Source: Marinicella rhabdoformis (GTDB taxonomy: Bacteria > Pseudomonadota > Gammaproteobacteria > Xanthomonadales > Marinicellaceae). Taken from it: a stretch of DNA of 64,000 bases. Positions 36,758 to 45,167 of this stretch are shown in pieces (position 1 is the first letter of the stretch; each line of letters begins with the position of its first letter). The stretch is taken from contig NZ_VTFS01000007.1 in the NCBI RefSeq assembly GCF_009671245.1, positions 1-64,000 on the forward strand. The letters run 5' to 3'. The translations under genes were made by a program, and so were the position numbers. The notes under the pieces were generated by a model that worked only from the letters and a program-made list of their open reading frames with translations, was not told the DNA's origin and ran no database searches.

Positions 36758-37260
36758 TTACCGTCCAAATCAGCTTCCAACTCTTTTTTAGGCAAATACC
36801 TCAGCCAAACCAACCAAACGACCAATGCGTCTAATATGATCAGCGCCTGCCACAAATACAGGTGAAACCATTCAAACCAATCCTTATCCCACTGTAATAA
36901 ATAAAATAAAGAGATGATGCGAACTGTATTCAACCCTTGAATGGCAATAAAACCTAACAATATGCCTTTCAGTTTATATACCCAAGGTGATGGAAATGCC
37001 ATGATGGCAGAAAACATGATGATTAAAGCCTCTACCCCGTTACACCCTGGAGCGATTTGAATGGCTAAACCCGTTTTGATATCACGGATAACATCTCCTT
37101 GTGCCACAACATCCGCATCAAACAATTGAACCAACCAGCTACAAAAACTGGCAATACCAGAGGTGAACGGTAAAATAACAGCTTGCCTTACGTCTTCTGT
37201 AATGTTCAACAAAAACAATGAAAGCAGTAAAAAAAGGAATATCACTGTGAATCTGATCAT
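36742..37260 (-). CDS. xrtH: exosortase H-type transpeptidase/protease
   Basis: A 172-residue inner-membrane protein with about five helices. The catalytic triad of exosortases is visible: Cys73 in APGCNGVEAL, Arg114 in NTVRIISLF and His133 in WFHLYLWQALI. Its small size fits exosortase H, which recognises proteins ending in an IPTLxxWG-type sorting signal. No protein with such a tail is encoded in this window, so its substrates are elsewhere. The gene stands alone, convergent with and overlapping the Hpt gene. Confidence 0.85.
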   Translation of the reverse strand: MIRFTVIFLFLLLSLFLLNITEDVRQAVILPFTSGIASFCSWLVQLFDADVVAQGDVIRDIKTGLAIQIAPGCNGVEALIIMFSAIMAFPSPWVYKLKGILLGFIAIQGLNTVRIISLFYLLQWDKDWFEWFHLYLWQALIILDALVVWLVWLRYLPKKELEADLDGNQALA

Positions 37261-37332
37261 GGTTCAGCATCAAAATAAAACGGCATTTTAGCATAAGTGC
37301 CTGCCTTACAAAATTTTAACAACTCTCTAACA

Positions 37333-37359
37333 TTGGCTTAACCAAGTTCTTAATATAAT
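37333..37359 (+). promoter_or_regulatory. promoter for candidate small RNA
   Basis: A perfect TATAAT (37354-37359) has TTGGCT (37333-37338) 15 bases upstream. Transcription would start near 37366. The next signal downstream is a strong terminator, not a gene. Confidence 0.55.
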
Positions 37360-37365
37360 GGCTCC

Positions 37366-37454
37366 ATCGTCATTGTTCTCCAAATGATAATGACACGTAA
37401 GAAGGGCATTCTTATTTTCCCAAGGCGTTATGAAAATGTCTTGGGATTTTTTTT
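37366..37454 (+). ncRNA. candidate small RNA or leader RNA, about 89 nt
   Basis: The stretch lies between two divergent genes and has its own promoter. It can fold into three hairpins: GTCATT/AATGAC (37369-37394), TAAGAA/TTCTTA with loop GGGCA (37398-37414), and a terminal TCCCAAG/CTTGGGA stem followed by eight Ts. This is the layout of a short independent RNA. It could instead be an attenuated leader of the response-regulator gene 44 bases downstream. I do not recognise a known RNA family. Confidence 0.6.
37418..37454 (+). terminator. rho-independent terminator
   Basis: TCCCAAG (37418-37424) pairs with CTTGGGA (37440-37446) and is followed by TTTTTTTT. No protein gene on the + strand precedes it, which is why a small RNA or leader is proposed. 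Confidence 0.85.
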
Positions 37455-37498
37455 ACCCAAAACAATTATAAAACATTAAAATAGCGTAAAAAAACACC

Positions 37499-38185
37499 AT
37501 GAAAATACTAGTTGTAGAAGACAATACCGACATTGCGGCCAATATCGTTGATTACTTTGAAGACCGTGACCACATTGTTGATTATGCCGGTGATGGCATC
37601 ACCGGATTGCATTTGGCTGTTACCAATGACTTTGACGTTATCATTCTTGATTTGATGCTCCCTGGTATGGATGGCCTTGACCTGTGTAAAAAGTTGCGTT
37701 CTGATGCAAAGAAAAACACACCCATCATTATGCTTACTGCCCGAGATACCCTGGAACAAAAACTAGAAGGCTTTGAGTTTGGCGCCGATGATTACATGGT
37801 AAAGCCTTTCGCCCTACAAGAGTTAGAAGCTCGAGTTTCAGTTCTTGGCAGTCGCCAAAAAGAGAAAATCAATAGAGAACTTCAGGTTTCAGATTTAGAA
37901 TATAACCTCAACAGCTTGACCGTCAAAAGAGCAGGTCAACCATTAAAGATGAACCCAACTGGTTTGAAACTTTTAAAAATCCTGATGGAAGCCAGTCCTT
38001 ATGTGGTGCCAAGAGAAGAACTGGAAGTCAAAGTTTGGGGTGAAGAAATGCCTGATTCAGATTCACTGCGCGTGCACATCCATGGATTACGAACCATCAT
38101 CGACAAACCATTTGACAAAGCATTAATACACACCAGACACGGCATCGGATACCATATTTCAGATCCAGATGAAGTTCAAGAATAG
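37499..38185 (+). CDS. OmpR/PhoB-family response regulator
   Basis: A 228-residue two-domain protein. The receiver domain has phospho-acceptor Asp51 in VIILDLMLPGMDG, with conserved Thr/Ser in LTARD and Lys in VKPFAL. The C-terminal winged helix (about 130-225) has LKLLKILMEASPYVVPREEL and the recognition segment SLRVHIHGLRTIIDK. The histidine kinase gene overlaps its end by 17 bases, so they form one two-component system. The signal and targets are unknown. Confidence 0.97.
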   Translation: MKILVVEDNTDIAANIVDYFEDRDHIVDYAGDGITGLHLAVTNDFDVIILDLMLPGMDGLDLCKKLRSDAKKNTPIIMLTARDTLEQKLEGFEFGADDYMVKPFALQELEARVSVLGSRQKEKINRELQVSDLEYNLNSLTVKRAGQPLKMNPTGLKLLKILMEASPYVVPREELEVKVWGEEMPDSDSLRVHIHGLRTIIDKPFDKALIHTRHGIGYHISDPDEVQE

Positions 38186-39479
38186 CATCAAAAGCCGAAT
38201 TATTATCGGCTTTTTGGCATTTTCCTCACTTTTGACGTCACTGTTTGCAGTGACGTCATTGTCTGTGCGACAAAGCATGCAAACTGACTTGATTGCTCAG
38301 ACCATTTTGGATGACTTAGAGGGTTACATGAAAAAATTCTCTGAGAATCCTGAAGAGATGATCAATCAGCCCTTATCTACAAATGTCATAGGCATTCTAA
38401 CCACACCTGACAATTTCCATCTTGATCTGCCTTTACACTATGCTGATTTAAGGAATGGCAAACACATCCTTAAAGAGGATGGCCGCAGTTATATTGTTGC
38501 GGTTAATAAAAATCATCAAATTGAAGGTAAACCGGTCTGGGCATATATCAAATTTGACATCAGTCACATGAATCAAGACAACACGCTGATTTATGGTGCC
38601 TTTGGTGGAATTGCCATCATTTTTCTATTACTAGCATACTTGTTGGCCCTCATCGTTTCCAAGAAAGCACTAAAACCATTGAGTGATTTGGCTTCGAAGT
38701 TAGATCACTTAACCAGTGACCAAACCATCCATGACATGCACCCAGAACCACTGGCTCCCTATTTCAGCGAAGATGAAGTAGGCAAGATTGCCACCGCATT
38801 AGATGGTTATGCAGAAAAAATGACTGACTACGTTACCAGAGACAAAGAATTCAATGCCGATGTCAGTCATGAATTGCGTACACCGCTTGCTGTGATCAAG
38901 TCCACCACTGAATTAATTGCATCAAAACCGGGCTTAACAGAAAAGGAATTTGACCGCATCAATCGCATTGAGCGCGCTGTTAAACAGTCAACAGAGTTGA
39001 TTGAGACATTGTTGCTTTTGGCCAGAGAAGAGCGTAAAGAGCAGCATGATTTAGCACGAACCCAACCGGCACTGATTATCAAAGACATCATTGAAGGATT
39101 TGAGCCTACTTTGAGATTAAAACCAGTGACAACTGAAGTCATAGAAAATGATTGGCTGCAAGTCAAAGCACCTGAGTCCGTGGTTTCAGTGGTATTGAGT
39201 AACTTAATTGGCAATGCCATTAAATATACACCCGAAGGCGTCATCAAAGTGATCATCGATAAAAACAGCATCACGGTCTTAGATGAAGGTATCGGGGTGA
39301 CTGAGTCAGAATTACCCAAATTATTCGAACGTCATTATCGAGTAGGTAAATCCACCAGCAAAGGCTCGGGCATTGGATTAGCTATCGTAAAACGTTTGTG
39401 TGAGTTGTATAATTGGAAAATTGACATCAGCAGGAATCAGGACACAGGGCTATCGGCTACATTGACATTCAATCACTGA
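38169..39479 (+). CDS. sensor histidine kinase
   Basis: A 436-residue membrane kinase. Two helices (about 10-28 and 142-165) enclose a periplasmic sensor of about 110 residues. A HAMP-like linker follows, then the dimerisation helix with FNADVSHELRTPL (His near 234) and the ATPase domain (NLIGNAIKYTPEG, LDEGIGV, GSGIGLAIV). It overlaps and is coupled to the response regulator. The periplasmic part has no recognisable domain. Confidence 0.96.
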   Translation: MKFKNSIKSRIIIGFLAFSSLLTSLFAVTSLSVRQSMQTDLIAQTILDDLEGYMKKFSENPEEMINQPLSTNVIGILTTPDNFHLDLPLHYADLRNGKHILKEDGRSYIVAVNKNHQIEGKPVWAYIKFDISHMNQDNTLIYGAFGGIAIIFLLLAYLLALIVSKKALKPLSDLASKLDHLTSDQTIHDMHPEPLAPYFSEDEVGKIATALDGYAEKMTDYVTRDKEFNADVSHELRTPLAVIKSTTELIASKPGLTEKEFDRINRIERAVKQSTELIETLLLLAREERKEQHDLARTQPALIIKDIIEGFEPTLRLKPVTTEVIENDWLQVKAPESVVSVVLSNLIGNAIKYTPEGVIKVIIDKNSITVLDEGIGVTESELPKLFERHYRVGKSTSKGSGIGLAIVKRLCELYNWKIDISRNQDTGLSATLTFNH

Positions 39480-39513
39480 AACACAAAGCCATGTCGTACC
39501 AAGGATAAGTACC

Positions 39514-41124
39514 ATGACAACGCCACTTCCAGAACAAGCAAAAAGCATCATCAAGTGTTGTCGCAATGGACAGTTGGCACAGTTGAAAGAACTGTTGTCA
39601 GAAGGCATTGATTTTCAATTATTTGACAGCCCACTCTTTGCGCCATTAAACACCGCGTTAAAGCATGGCCGATGGCAAATTGTGCGTTATTTATTCAAAG
39701 AGAATAACTTGCCTTTGAATAAAAAAACACCCCCCATTATTGCTGCAGCACAATACAGCAAAGACAACACCACTGGTTTAGAAATTGTGTTCGCCCACAC
39801 GGGAAACACCGAAGCGGTTGATACACAAGACCGAACAGCCTTAATGACTGCCGCACTATTAGGTCATGAAAAAAAACTGACCTACCTCATTAAAAATGCC
39901 ACCAATGTCAATGCAACAGATCACTCTGGGATGAGTGCATTCCTTGATGCAGTGGTTAACCAGTCCTTGAAAAACTGTGACACCTTATTGAAGAATGGGG
40001 CTGATCCGCATCAAATAACAGCTCAAGGCGATAATGCCATGACCTTATTGCTACAAAATTCGACACCTAATCCCAGGTTAATCAAAAAACTTTTACAACA
40101 ACAGTTGGACTTGAATCACAAGAACAATCATGGCCATACATCTTTGAGTATCAGCCAGAGCAAACACCCTAAAATATATAAGGTCCTTCAAGCGCATATT
40201 GAAGCAGAAAAACAAATGGAATTACCTATTTTTGCGCCGAGCAACCCCATAGAAGTGGCAATTCAGCCTGAAAAAAACACAATAAAACAAAGGCCCCTAA
40301 ATGAAGAAAAAACACCCACAAAGTCTTATTCTGAAACAGCTGATGATCGCAGCAGTAATCAGCTACAAGACACTCAATCCAAACAGTTAAGTGTAGAGCT
40401 CAGCTCATGGTTCCAGGCTGCCACTTCAGGCAACTTAGGTCTGCTCAATAAATTAAAAATCCAAGGTTTAACTGTCGATGAGGTTGACTCTAAAGGCTGT
40501 ACTGCATTGATACATGCCGCTGGCAGTGGCAACCGAGCTGTCGCCTCATTTCTAATCCAAAACCAAGCCGACATCGAACACCGCTCTCATAATGGTTCTA
40601 CGGCATTGTCGAGTGCCATCATCAGCAATTCTAAATCAGTGGTTGACTTGCTGATTAAAAAACAAGCCAATCCAGCAGCAATTGGTCCTGGCAAATACCC
40701 ATACATCACTTTAGCTGCCGCCCAATGGAATGCTGGGATTGTCAGCATATTGGCGGATGCCGGAGCACCAGTCAATACTTTAGACCCCAGCCAATTAAAT
40801 TTATATCATAACGTGATGTTGGCAGCAGAATATTACAGTAACATCATCAAAGCCAAAGACACTGTGAGGGTCATTCATCACTTAGGGTTGGACATCAACC
40901 AAACAGATAAAGAAGGTAATACGCCATTACATATATTGTGTGGCGCACACAAAGAAAAAGCCTACAATGCAGATGACAGTCAAATTGCTAACCTGACGCA
41001 CGAACTTTTAAAGTTAGGCGCCCTCAGTAATTTAACCAATAAAAAGGGGTTTACTGCATTACAATATGCTAAAAAACACCACCTGTTGAATACCAAAGGT
41101 GTGATTTACTCCTTTATGAGTTGA
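39514..41124 (+). CDS. ankyrin-repeat protein
   Basis: A 536-residue protein with two blocks of ankyrin repeats (about 15-235 and 305-535) joined by a polar, low-complexity linker (about 240-300). Typical units include TALMTAALLGHEKKLTYLI, TALIHAAGSGNRAVASFLI and NTPLHILCGAHKEKA. No signal peptide or catalytic domain is seen, so it is a cytosolic interaction protein. An AAGGA ribosome-binding site lies before the ATG. It precedes a sigma factor gene by 11 bases and may modulate that pathway. Confidence 0.93.
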   Translation: MTTPLPEQAKSIIKCCRNGQLAQLKELLSEGIDFQLFDSPLFAPLNTALKHGRWQIVRYLFKENNLPLNKKTPPIIAAAQYSKDNTTGLEIVFAHTGNTEAVDTQDRTALMTAALLGHEKKLTYLIKNATNVNATDHSGMSAFLDAVVNQSLKNCDTLLKNGADPHQITAQGDNAMTLLLQNSTPNPRLIKKLLQQQLDLNHKNNHGHTSLSISQSKHPKIYKVLQAHIEAEKQMELPIFAPSNPIEVAIQPEKNTIKQRPLNEEKTPTKSYSETADDRSSNQLQDTQSKQLSVELSSWFQAATSGNLGLLNKLKIQGLTVDEVDSKGCTALIHAAGSGNRAVASFLIQNQADIEHRSHNGSTALSSAIISNSKSVVDLLIKKQANPAAIGPGKYPYITLAAAQWNAGIVSILADAGAPVNTLDPSQLNLYHNVMLAAEYYSNIIKAKDTVRVIHHLGLDINQTDKEGNTPLHILCGAHKEKAYNADDSQIANLTHELLKLGALSNLTNKKGFTALQYAKKHHLLNTKGVIYSFMS

Positions 41125-41135
41125 GCCGTTGAACC

Positions 41136-41681
41136 GTGAATAAAAAAAAGTTAGAACAAATTTTTTTACAACACCAACACCTGATAAAAAAAGCGGTGTC
41201 TTCGCAAACGGTCAATATTCAGGGCGTCACAGCTGATGATGTCACTCAAGAAGTTTCTATTCGTGTATTAAAATTGCTACAAGGTGACCGAGAAATAGAA
41301 AACCTTTCGTCATATATATACAGAACGACAGCAAACGTCATTATTGACTTGGCCAGAAAGCATAAAAAACACCTGATGGATGTTTCCATGCCTGATCAAT
41401 CCGATGAAGACGACTACCGTCAAGAATTGGTCAGTTCACGTACTGAACCTGATCAAAAGGTAGCAGGAAAAGAAACACAAGCTTTGATTCTTGAAGCCAT
41501 TGAATCTTTACCTGAAAGTCGAAGAATAGCAGTCAAGATGCGTTTACAAGGCTATTCTGTTAAAGAAATGTGCGACATGACAGGTTGGGCATTTTATAAG
41601 GCAGAAAACTTATCTAAACGTGGCATGACTGCATTGAAAGACAAACTTAAACAGATGAATATTGATTATGAAGTTAACTGA
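41136..41681 (+). CDS. ECF-like sigma factor (GTG start)
   Basis: A 181-residue sigma-70 family protein. Region 2 is seen in TADDVTQEVSIRVLKLLQGDREIENLSSYIYRTTANVIIDLAR. Region 4 is ESLPESRRIAVKMRLQGYSVKEMCDMTGWAFYKAENLSKRGMTALKD. The start is GTG, 11 bases after the ankyrin gene. It overlaps the following small membrane protein by 14 bases, which is the likely regulatory partner. The target promoters are unknown. Confidence 0.9.
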   Translation: MNKKKLEQIFLQHQHLIKKAVSSQTVNIQGVTADDVTQEVSIRVLKLLQGDREIENLSSYIYRTTANVIIDLARKHKKHLMDVSMPDQSDEDDYRQELVSSRTEPDQKVAGKETQALILEAIESLPESRRIAVKMRLQGYSVKEMCDMTGWAFYKAENLSKRGMTALKDKLKQMNIDYEVN

Positions 41682-42144
41682 ACAACAACTACAAGAGTTA
41701 TTTCAAAGCAGCAGCATGAATACACAATCAGCAGTTTCCGCTGGGGATTGTTTATCAAGTGCTGAGGCATCAAGTCAACGTTTACAAAAAGCAGAAGCGT
41801 TACTTAATGACTTCACTGCTGCACAAGCCATGAAAGCGGCTTTTTCAACCAAATCCTGGAGTGAACAAATAGCCCAATCTGTTACAAATCAATCGGTAAG
41901 CAGTTGGTTTAATTGGTTAAGTAACCCCTTCAAAACAACCCTAACCGCCAGTGCTTTTGCTTTGGCCGTGGTTGTTGCATTACCTAATTTAAGCAGCAAC
42001 CAGCAACAAATGATGCCAATCCAACAGGCGCAAGTTGATGTCATCAGTGCAGCACCATTTGAAAGTGATGTTTTATCAAACAGTTCTTTTGATTCGTCAG
42101 CCAATGCCGGCAAAGATTCACTTTTTAATGGCAGCTTTGGTTAA
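41668..42144 (+). CDS. small membrane protein, possible anti-sigma factor
   Basis: A 158-residue protein, rich in Ser, Ala, Gln and Asn. It has one membrane helix at about residues 87-106 (TTLTASAFALAVVVALPNL) and an unstructured C-terminal tail. It resembles no family I know. Its position, overlapping an ECF-type sigma gene by 14 bases, and its single-helix topology suggest it controls that sigma factor, but this is inference. Confidence 0.7.
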   Translation: MKLTEQQLQELFQSSSMNTQSAVSAGDCLSSAEASSQRLQKAEALLNDFTAAQAMKAAFSTKSWSEQIAQSVTNQSVSSWFNWLSNPFKTTLTASAFALAVVVALPNLSSNQQQMMPIQQAQVDVISAAPFESDVLSNSSFDSSANAGKDSLFNGSFG

Positions 42145-42152
42145 TCACTCCT

Positions 42153-42971
42153 TTGATTGACATCAATGCTTGGCTAAAAAGCCAACAACAAAACACCAAG
42201 CTCAAGCGTTTCGACCTTGAGCTTTTGTTATTGGGTGCTTTAAAAGTTGAACGAAGTTGGTTATTTTCTCATGCTGATGAACACCTCACAGAAGATCAGG
42301 TAAACACCCTCAAAAAGTGGGTTAAAGAAGCCCAAGAAGGCAAACCCATCGCTTATATTTTAGGCCACCAAGCGTTCTGGACTCTGGACCTCTTGGTCAC
42401 CCAAGACACCTTGATTCCACGCCCAGAGACTGAACAAATCATTGAACTGGCCTTGGTACTTGAACACCGTCCCAACAACTTATTGGATTTGGGCACCGGC
42501 ACCGGAGCCATTGCCCTGTCATTGGCAAAAGAGTGGCCAGAAAGCCAAGTTCAAGCCTGTGATTTATCAAAAGCTGCTTTGGCGGTGGCAGAAAAAAATG
42601 CCGTAAGAAATCACATTGAAAACGCCTCTTTTTTCTACAGCGATTGGTTTTCAGCTGTACCTAAAAATGCTAAGTTTGACTTGATTGTAAGCAACCCGCC
42701 TTACATTGACCCTCAGGACCACCATTTAGCAGACCTAGCTTATGAGCCTATTTCGGCATTGACTGCTGATAATAAAGGATTAAGCGATCTAGAAAAGTTG
42801 GCGAATCAAGCCAAAAACCACCTAAAATCAAAAGCGACATTGATGTTAGAACATGGCTATGACCAAGGCCCTGCTGTCAGAGAAATATTAAAAGCTGAAG
42901 ACTATAAAAATGTCATCACCCACAAAGATTTAGCTGGTCATGACCGAATCACTGTTGCTCAAAAAGCCTAA
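42153..42971 (+). CDS. prmC: peptide chain release factor N5-glutamine methyltransferase
   Basis: A 272-residue methyltransferase that modifies the GGQ Gln of release factors RF1 and RF2. The helical N-terminal domain is followed by GHQAFWTLDLLV and IPRPETE. The SAM-binding motif DLGTGTGAI is at 112-120 and the catalytic NPPYIDP at 181-187. Length is normal. The start is TTG at 42153, since no ATG or GTG lies in frame nearby. It follows the sigma/anti-sigma pair by 8 bases. Confidence 0.95.
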   Translation: MIDINAWLKSQQQNTKLKRFDLELLLLGALKVERSWLFSHADEHLTEDQVNTLKKWVKEAQEGKPIAYILGHQAFWTLDLLVTQDTLIPRPETEQIIELALVLEHRPNNLLDLGTGTGAIALSLAKEWPESQVQACDLSKAALAVAEKNAVRNHIENASFFYSDWFSAVPKNAKFDLIVSNPPYIDPQDHHLADLAYEPISALTADNKGLSDLEKLANQAKNHLKSKATLMLEHGYDQGPAVREILKAEDYKNVITHKDLAGHDRITVAQKA

Positions 42972-42974
42972 TTG

Positions 42975-43289
42975 TCAGCGTTTGATTTCCCCTTTGATGT
43001 ATTGCCAATACATCACCCAATCTCCCAAAAAACTATACAAAGGATAAGTGAAAGTGGCTGGTCTGTTTTTTTCAAAAAAGAAATGACCCGCCCACGCAAA
43101 ACCATAGCCCAAGACAGGTAACAACAGTAACAGCATCCACATTTGAGTTAACAGTGCATAAACTAAACAGAAAAGCACCAATGTCGAACCAACAACATGA
43201 AGCCTGCGACAGATTAAATTTTCGTGTTCAGAAAGGTAATAAGGGTAGAAGCTTTTGAATGATGTATAAGTTTTGTCTTTGTTGTTCAT
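42975..43289 (-). CDS. Mpo1-like/DUF962 membrane protein
   Basis: A 104-residue protein with the DUF962 pattern: FYPYYLSEHENLICRRLHVVGS, then two or three helices, and GYGFAWAGHFFFEKNRPATF. Yeast Mpo1, of the same family, is a dioxygenase in fatty-acid alpha-oxidation and its conserved His residues are present here (H17, H26 and the one in AGHFFFE by my count). Convergent with prmC (3-base gap). Confidence 0.9.
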   Translation of the reverse strand: MNNKDKTYTSFKSFYPYYLSEHENLICRRLHVVGSTLVLFCLVYALLTQMWMLLLLLPVLGYGFAWAGHFFFEKNRPATFTYPLYSFLGDWVMYWQYIKGEIKR

Positions 43290-43297
43290 AAGTTGAG

Positions 43298-43327
43298 TTT
43301 ACCACAAAGCCTTCAGTGCGCTATAAT
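43298..43327 (+). promoter_or_regulatory. promoter of ABC transporter operon
   Basis: TTTACC (43298-43303) and a perfect TATAAT (43322-43327) are 18 bases apart. The predicted start near 43334 is about 28 bases before the lipoprotein ATG. Confidence 0.5.
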
Positions 43328-43361
43328 CATTGCTTTTTTATATCTCGCGATGCCCTCAACA

Positions 43362-45164
43362 ATGAACAAAAAAATCAACCTCCTTTGTTTTATATTGTTG
43401 CTGTCTGCATGTCAAAAAAACGAAGACAATGTGACTTTTTCCAATCAATCTTCTGTCATTGACGGTATCAAAACTTACCGCCACTCTGAAGACGGCAAGC
43501 CCACATCTTTAGATCCCATCAAAGCAGCCACCCAATATTCCAGCTTTGTCGTCACCAATATTTTTGACACACTTTATACCTATAAATACCTTAAAAGGCC
43601 TTATGAACTGAAACCCAATTTGGCTCAAGAAATGCCAGTCATCAGTGATGATGGCCTCACCTACACCATCAAAATTAAATCAGGTGTCACCTTTCATGAC
43701 CACGCCGCTTTTGGTCTAGACAACAACAAAGGACGTGAAGTGGTCGCCGAAGATTTTGTTTATTCTATTAAAAGAACTTTTGACCCCAATAACCGCGCTT
43801 CTGGTGCTTGGTTATGGCAAGGTAAAATTCAAGGATTAGACCAATGGAAAGCAGACGGCGCAGATTATAATAGAGCCATATCTGGTCTTACTGCCTTGGA
43901 CTCACAAACCATCCAAATACAATTGATAAAGCCCTACCCTCAATTAACTTACACTTTTGCTCAAGCTTTTTCAGCTGTGGTACCAAAAGAAGTGGTAGAT
44001 GCCCTAGGGCAAGAGTTTGGCTCCAAGCCCATAGGATCAGGTCCATTCATACTGGATAAATTCGATTCTGAAGTGGCTTACTTTGACAAGAACCCAGACT
44101 TCAGAAAAGAACCTTTTGACATACATTATGAAGGCTATGACGAAGCCATTCATGGTAAAACAGGCATTGATTCTTTAGATGGTAAAAACCCGCCTTTCAT
44201 CGATAAATTAGAAATTCACTTTGTTAAAGAATCTACATCTCGTTGGAACTCCTTCACCAAAGGCGATGAAATTCAGTACACCACCGTTCCAAAAGACAAA
44301 CAAAACACGGTCATCCTGAGCAAAAGTCCATTGACATTGCACCCACAAATCACGGAAAACTTCAACTACCGATATGGCATGGAAGCTGGCTTTGTCTATG
44401 GCGGATTTAATATGGATGACCCAGATTTTGGCATCAATGGCGACCCAGAACATGACGCCAAGAGTAAAGCCTTGCGATGTGCGATTCAAAGAAGCCACAA
44501 TTGGGAACAAAAAAATCGCGCCTTTTACTTTGGCCTCGGCACCATTTTCCCAGGCATCATAACCCCATCAGTATCAGAATTTGACCCAAACCAGTCTTAT
44601 GACTCCGTCACCTTAGATGTAGAAGCTGCCAAACAAATGTTGACTGATCAAGGCTGGGATGCGACGAACTTACCGGTATTTGAGTACCATGTCGCGGGCA
44701 GTGTATTGAACAAACAATTTTTTGAGCAGATGCGTGGCTTCATGAACAAAATGGGCTACCCATTACATTTAATTGAATACCACCCTTACCCCAGTTTTGG
44801 CACATTCAACAAAGCCATTAAAAACCGTGAAGCACCCTTCTTCTTCATGGCTTGGACTTTGGACTATCCAGATGCTGAGAACACGCTACAACTGCTCTAC
44901 GGCCCCAATCAATCCCCTGGCTCTAACAACTTCAACTATCAAAATCCCGAATACGATGCTTTGTATGAAAAAGCCAGCGTGATGCAACCATCACCTGAAA
45001 GGACCAAGATATACAGAGAAATGAACCAAATGGTGGTTGATGATTGTGTATTGGTATCTGGTTTATCACGCAACAAAATTCACCTTTGGCACAAAAATGT
45101 CATCACCTACCCTGACAGGCAGATGCTGGGCGGTGGGCACATCAGATACGTTGATGTGAAATAA
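43362..45164 (+). CDS. ABC transporter substrate-binding lipoprotein (SBP_bac_5)
   Basis: A 600-residue peptide-binding protein of the OppA/DppA family. The start at 43362 gives a lipoprotein signal (MNKKINLLCFILLLSAC, lipobox LSAC); a frame from 43293 is longer but begins before the promoter. Family marks are SLDPIKAATQYSS, YELKPNLAQEMP, DFVYSIKR and PIGSGPFILDKFD. Two permease genes follow at once. It captures peptides or related solutes; the exact ligand is unknown. Confidence 0.94.
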   Translation: MNKKINLLCFILLLSACQKNEDNVTFSNQSSVIDGIKTYRHSEDGKPTSLDPIKAATQYSSFVVTNIFDTLYTYKYLKRPYELKPNLAQEMPVISDDGLTYTIKIKSGVTFHDHAAFGLDNNKGREVVAEDFVYSIKRTFDPNNRASGAWLWQGKIQGLDQWKADGADYNRAISGLTALDSQTIQIQLIKPYPQLTYTFAQAFSAVVPKEVVDALGQEFGSKPIGSGPFILDKFDSEVAYFDKNPDFRKEPFDIHYEGYDEAIHGKTGIDSLDGKNPPFIDKLEIHFVKESTSRWNSFTKGDEIQYTTVPKDKQNTVILSKSPLTLHPQITENFNYRYGMEAGFVYGGFNMDDPDFGINGDPEHDAKSKALRCAIQRSHNWEQKNRAFYFGLGTIFPGIITPSVSEFDPNQSYDSVTLDVEAAKQMLTDQGWDATNLPVFEYHVAGSVLNKQFFEQMRGFMNKMGYPLHLIEYHPYPSFGTFNKAIKNREAPFFFMAWTLDYPDAENTLQLLYGPNQSPGSNNFNYQNPEYDALYEKASVMQPSPERTKIYREMNQMVVDDCVLVSGLSRNKIHLWHKNVITYPDRQMLGGGHIRYVDVK

Positions 45165-45167
45165 ACC

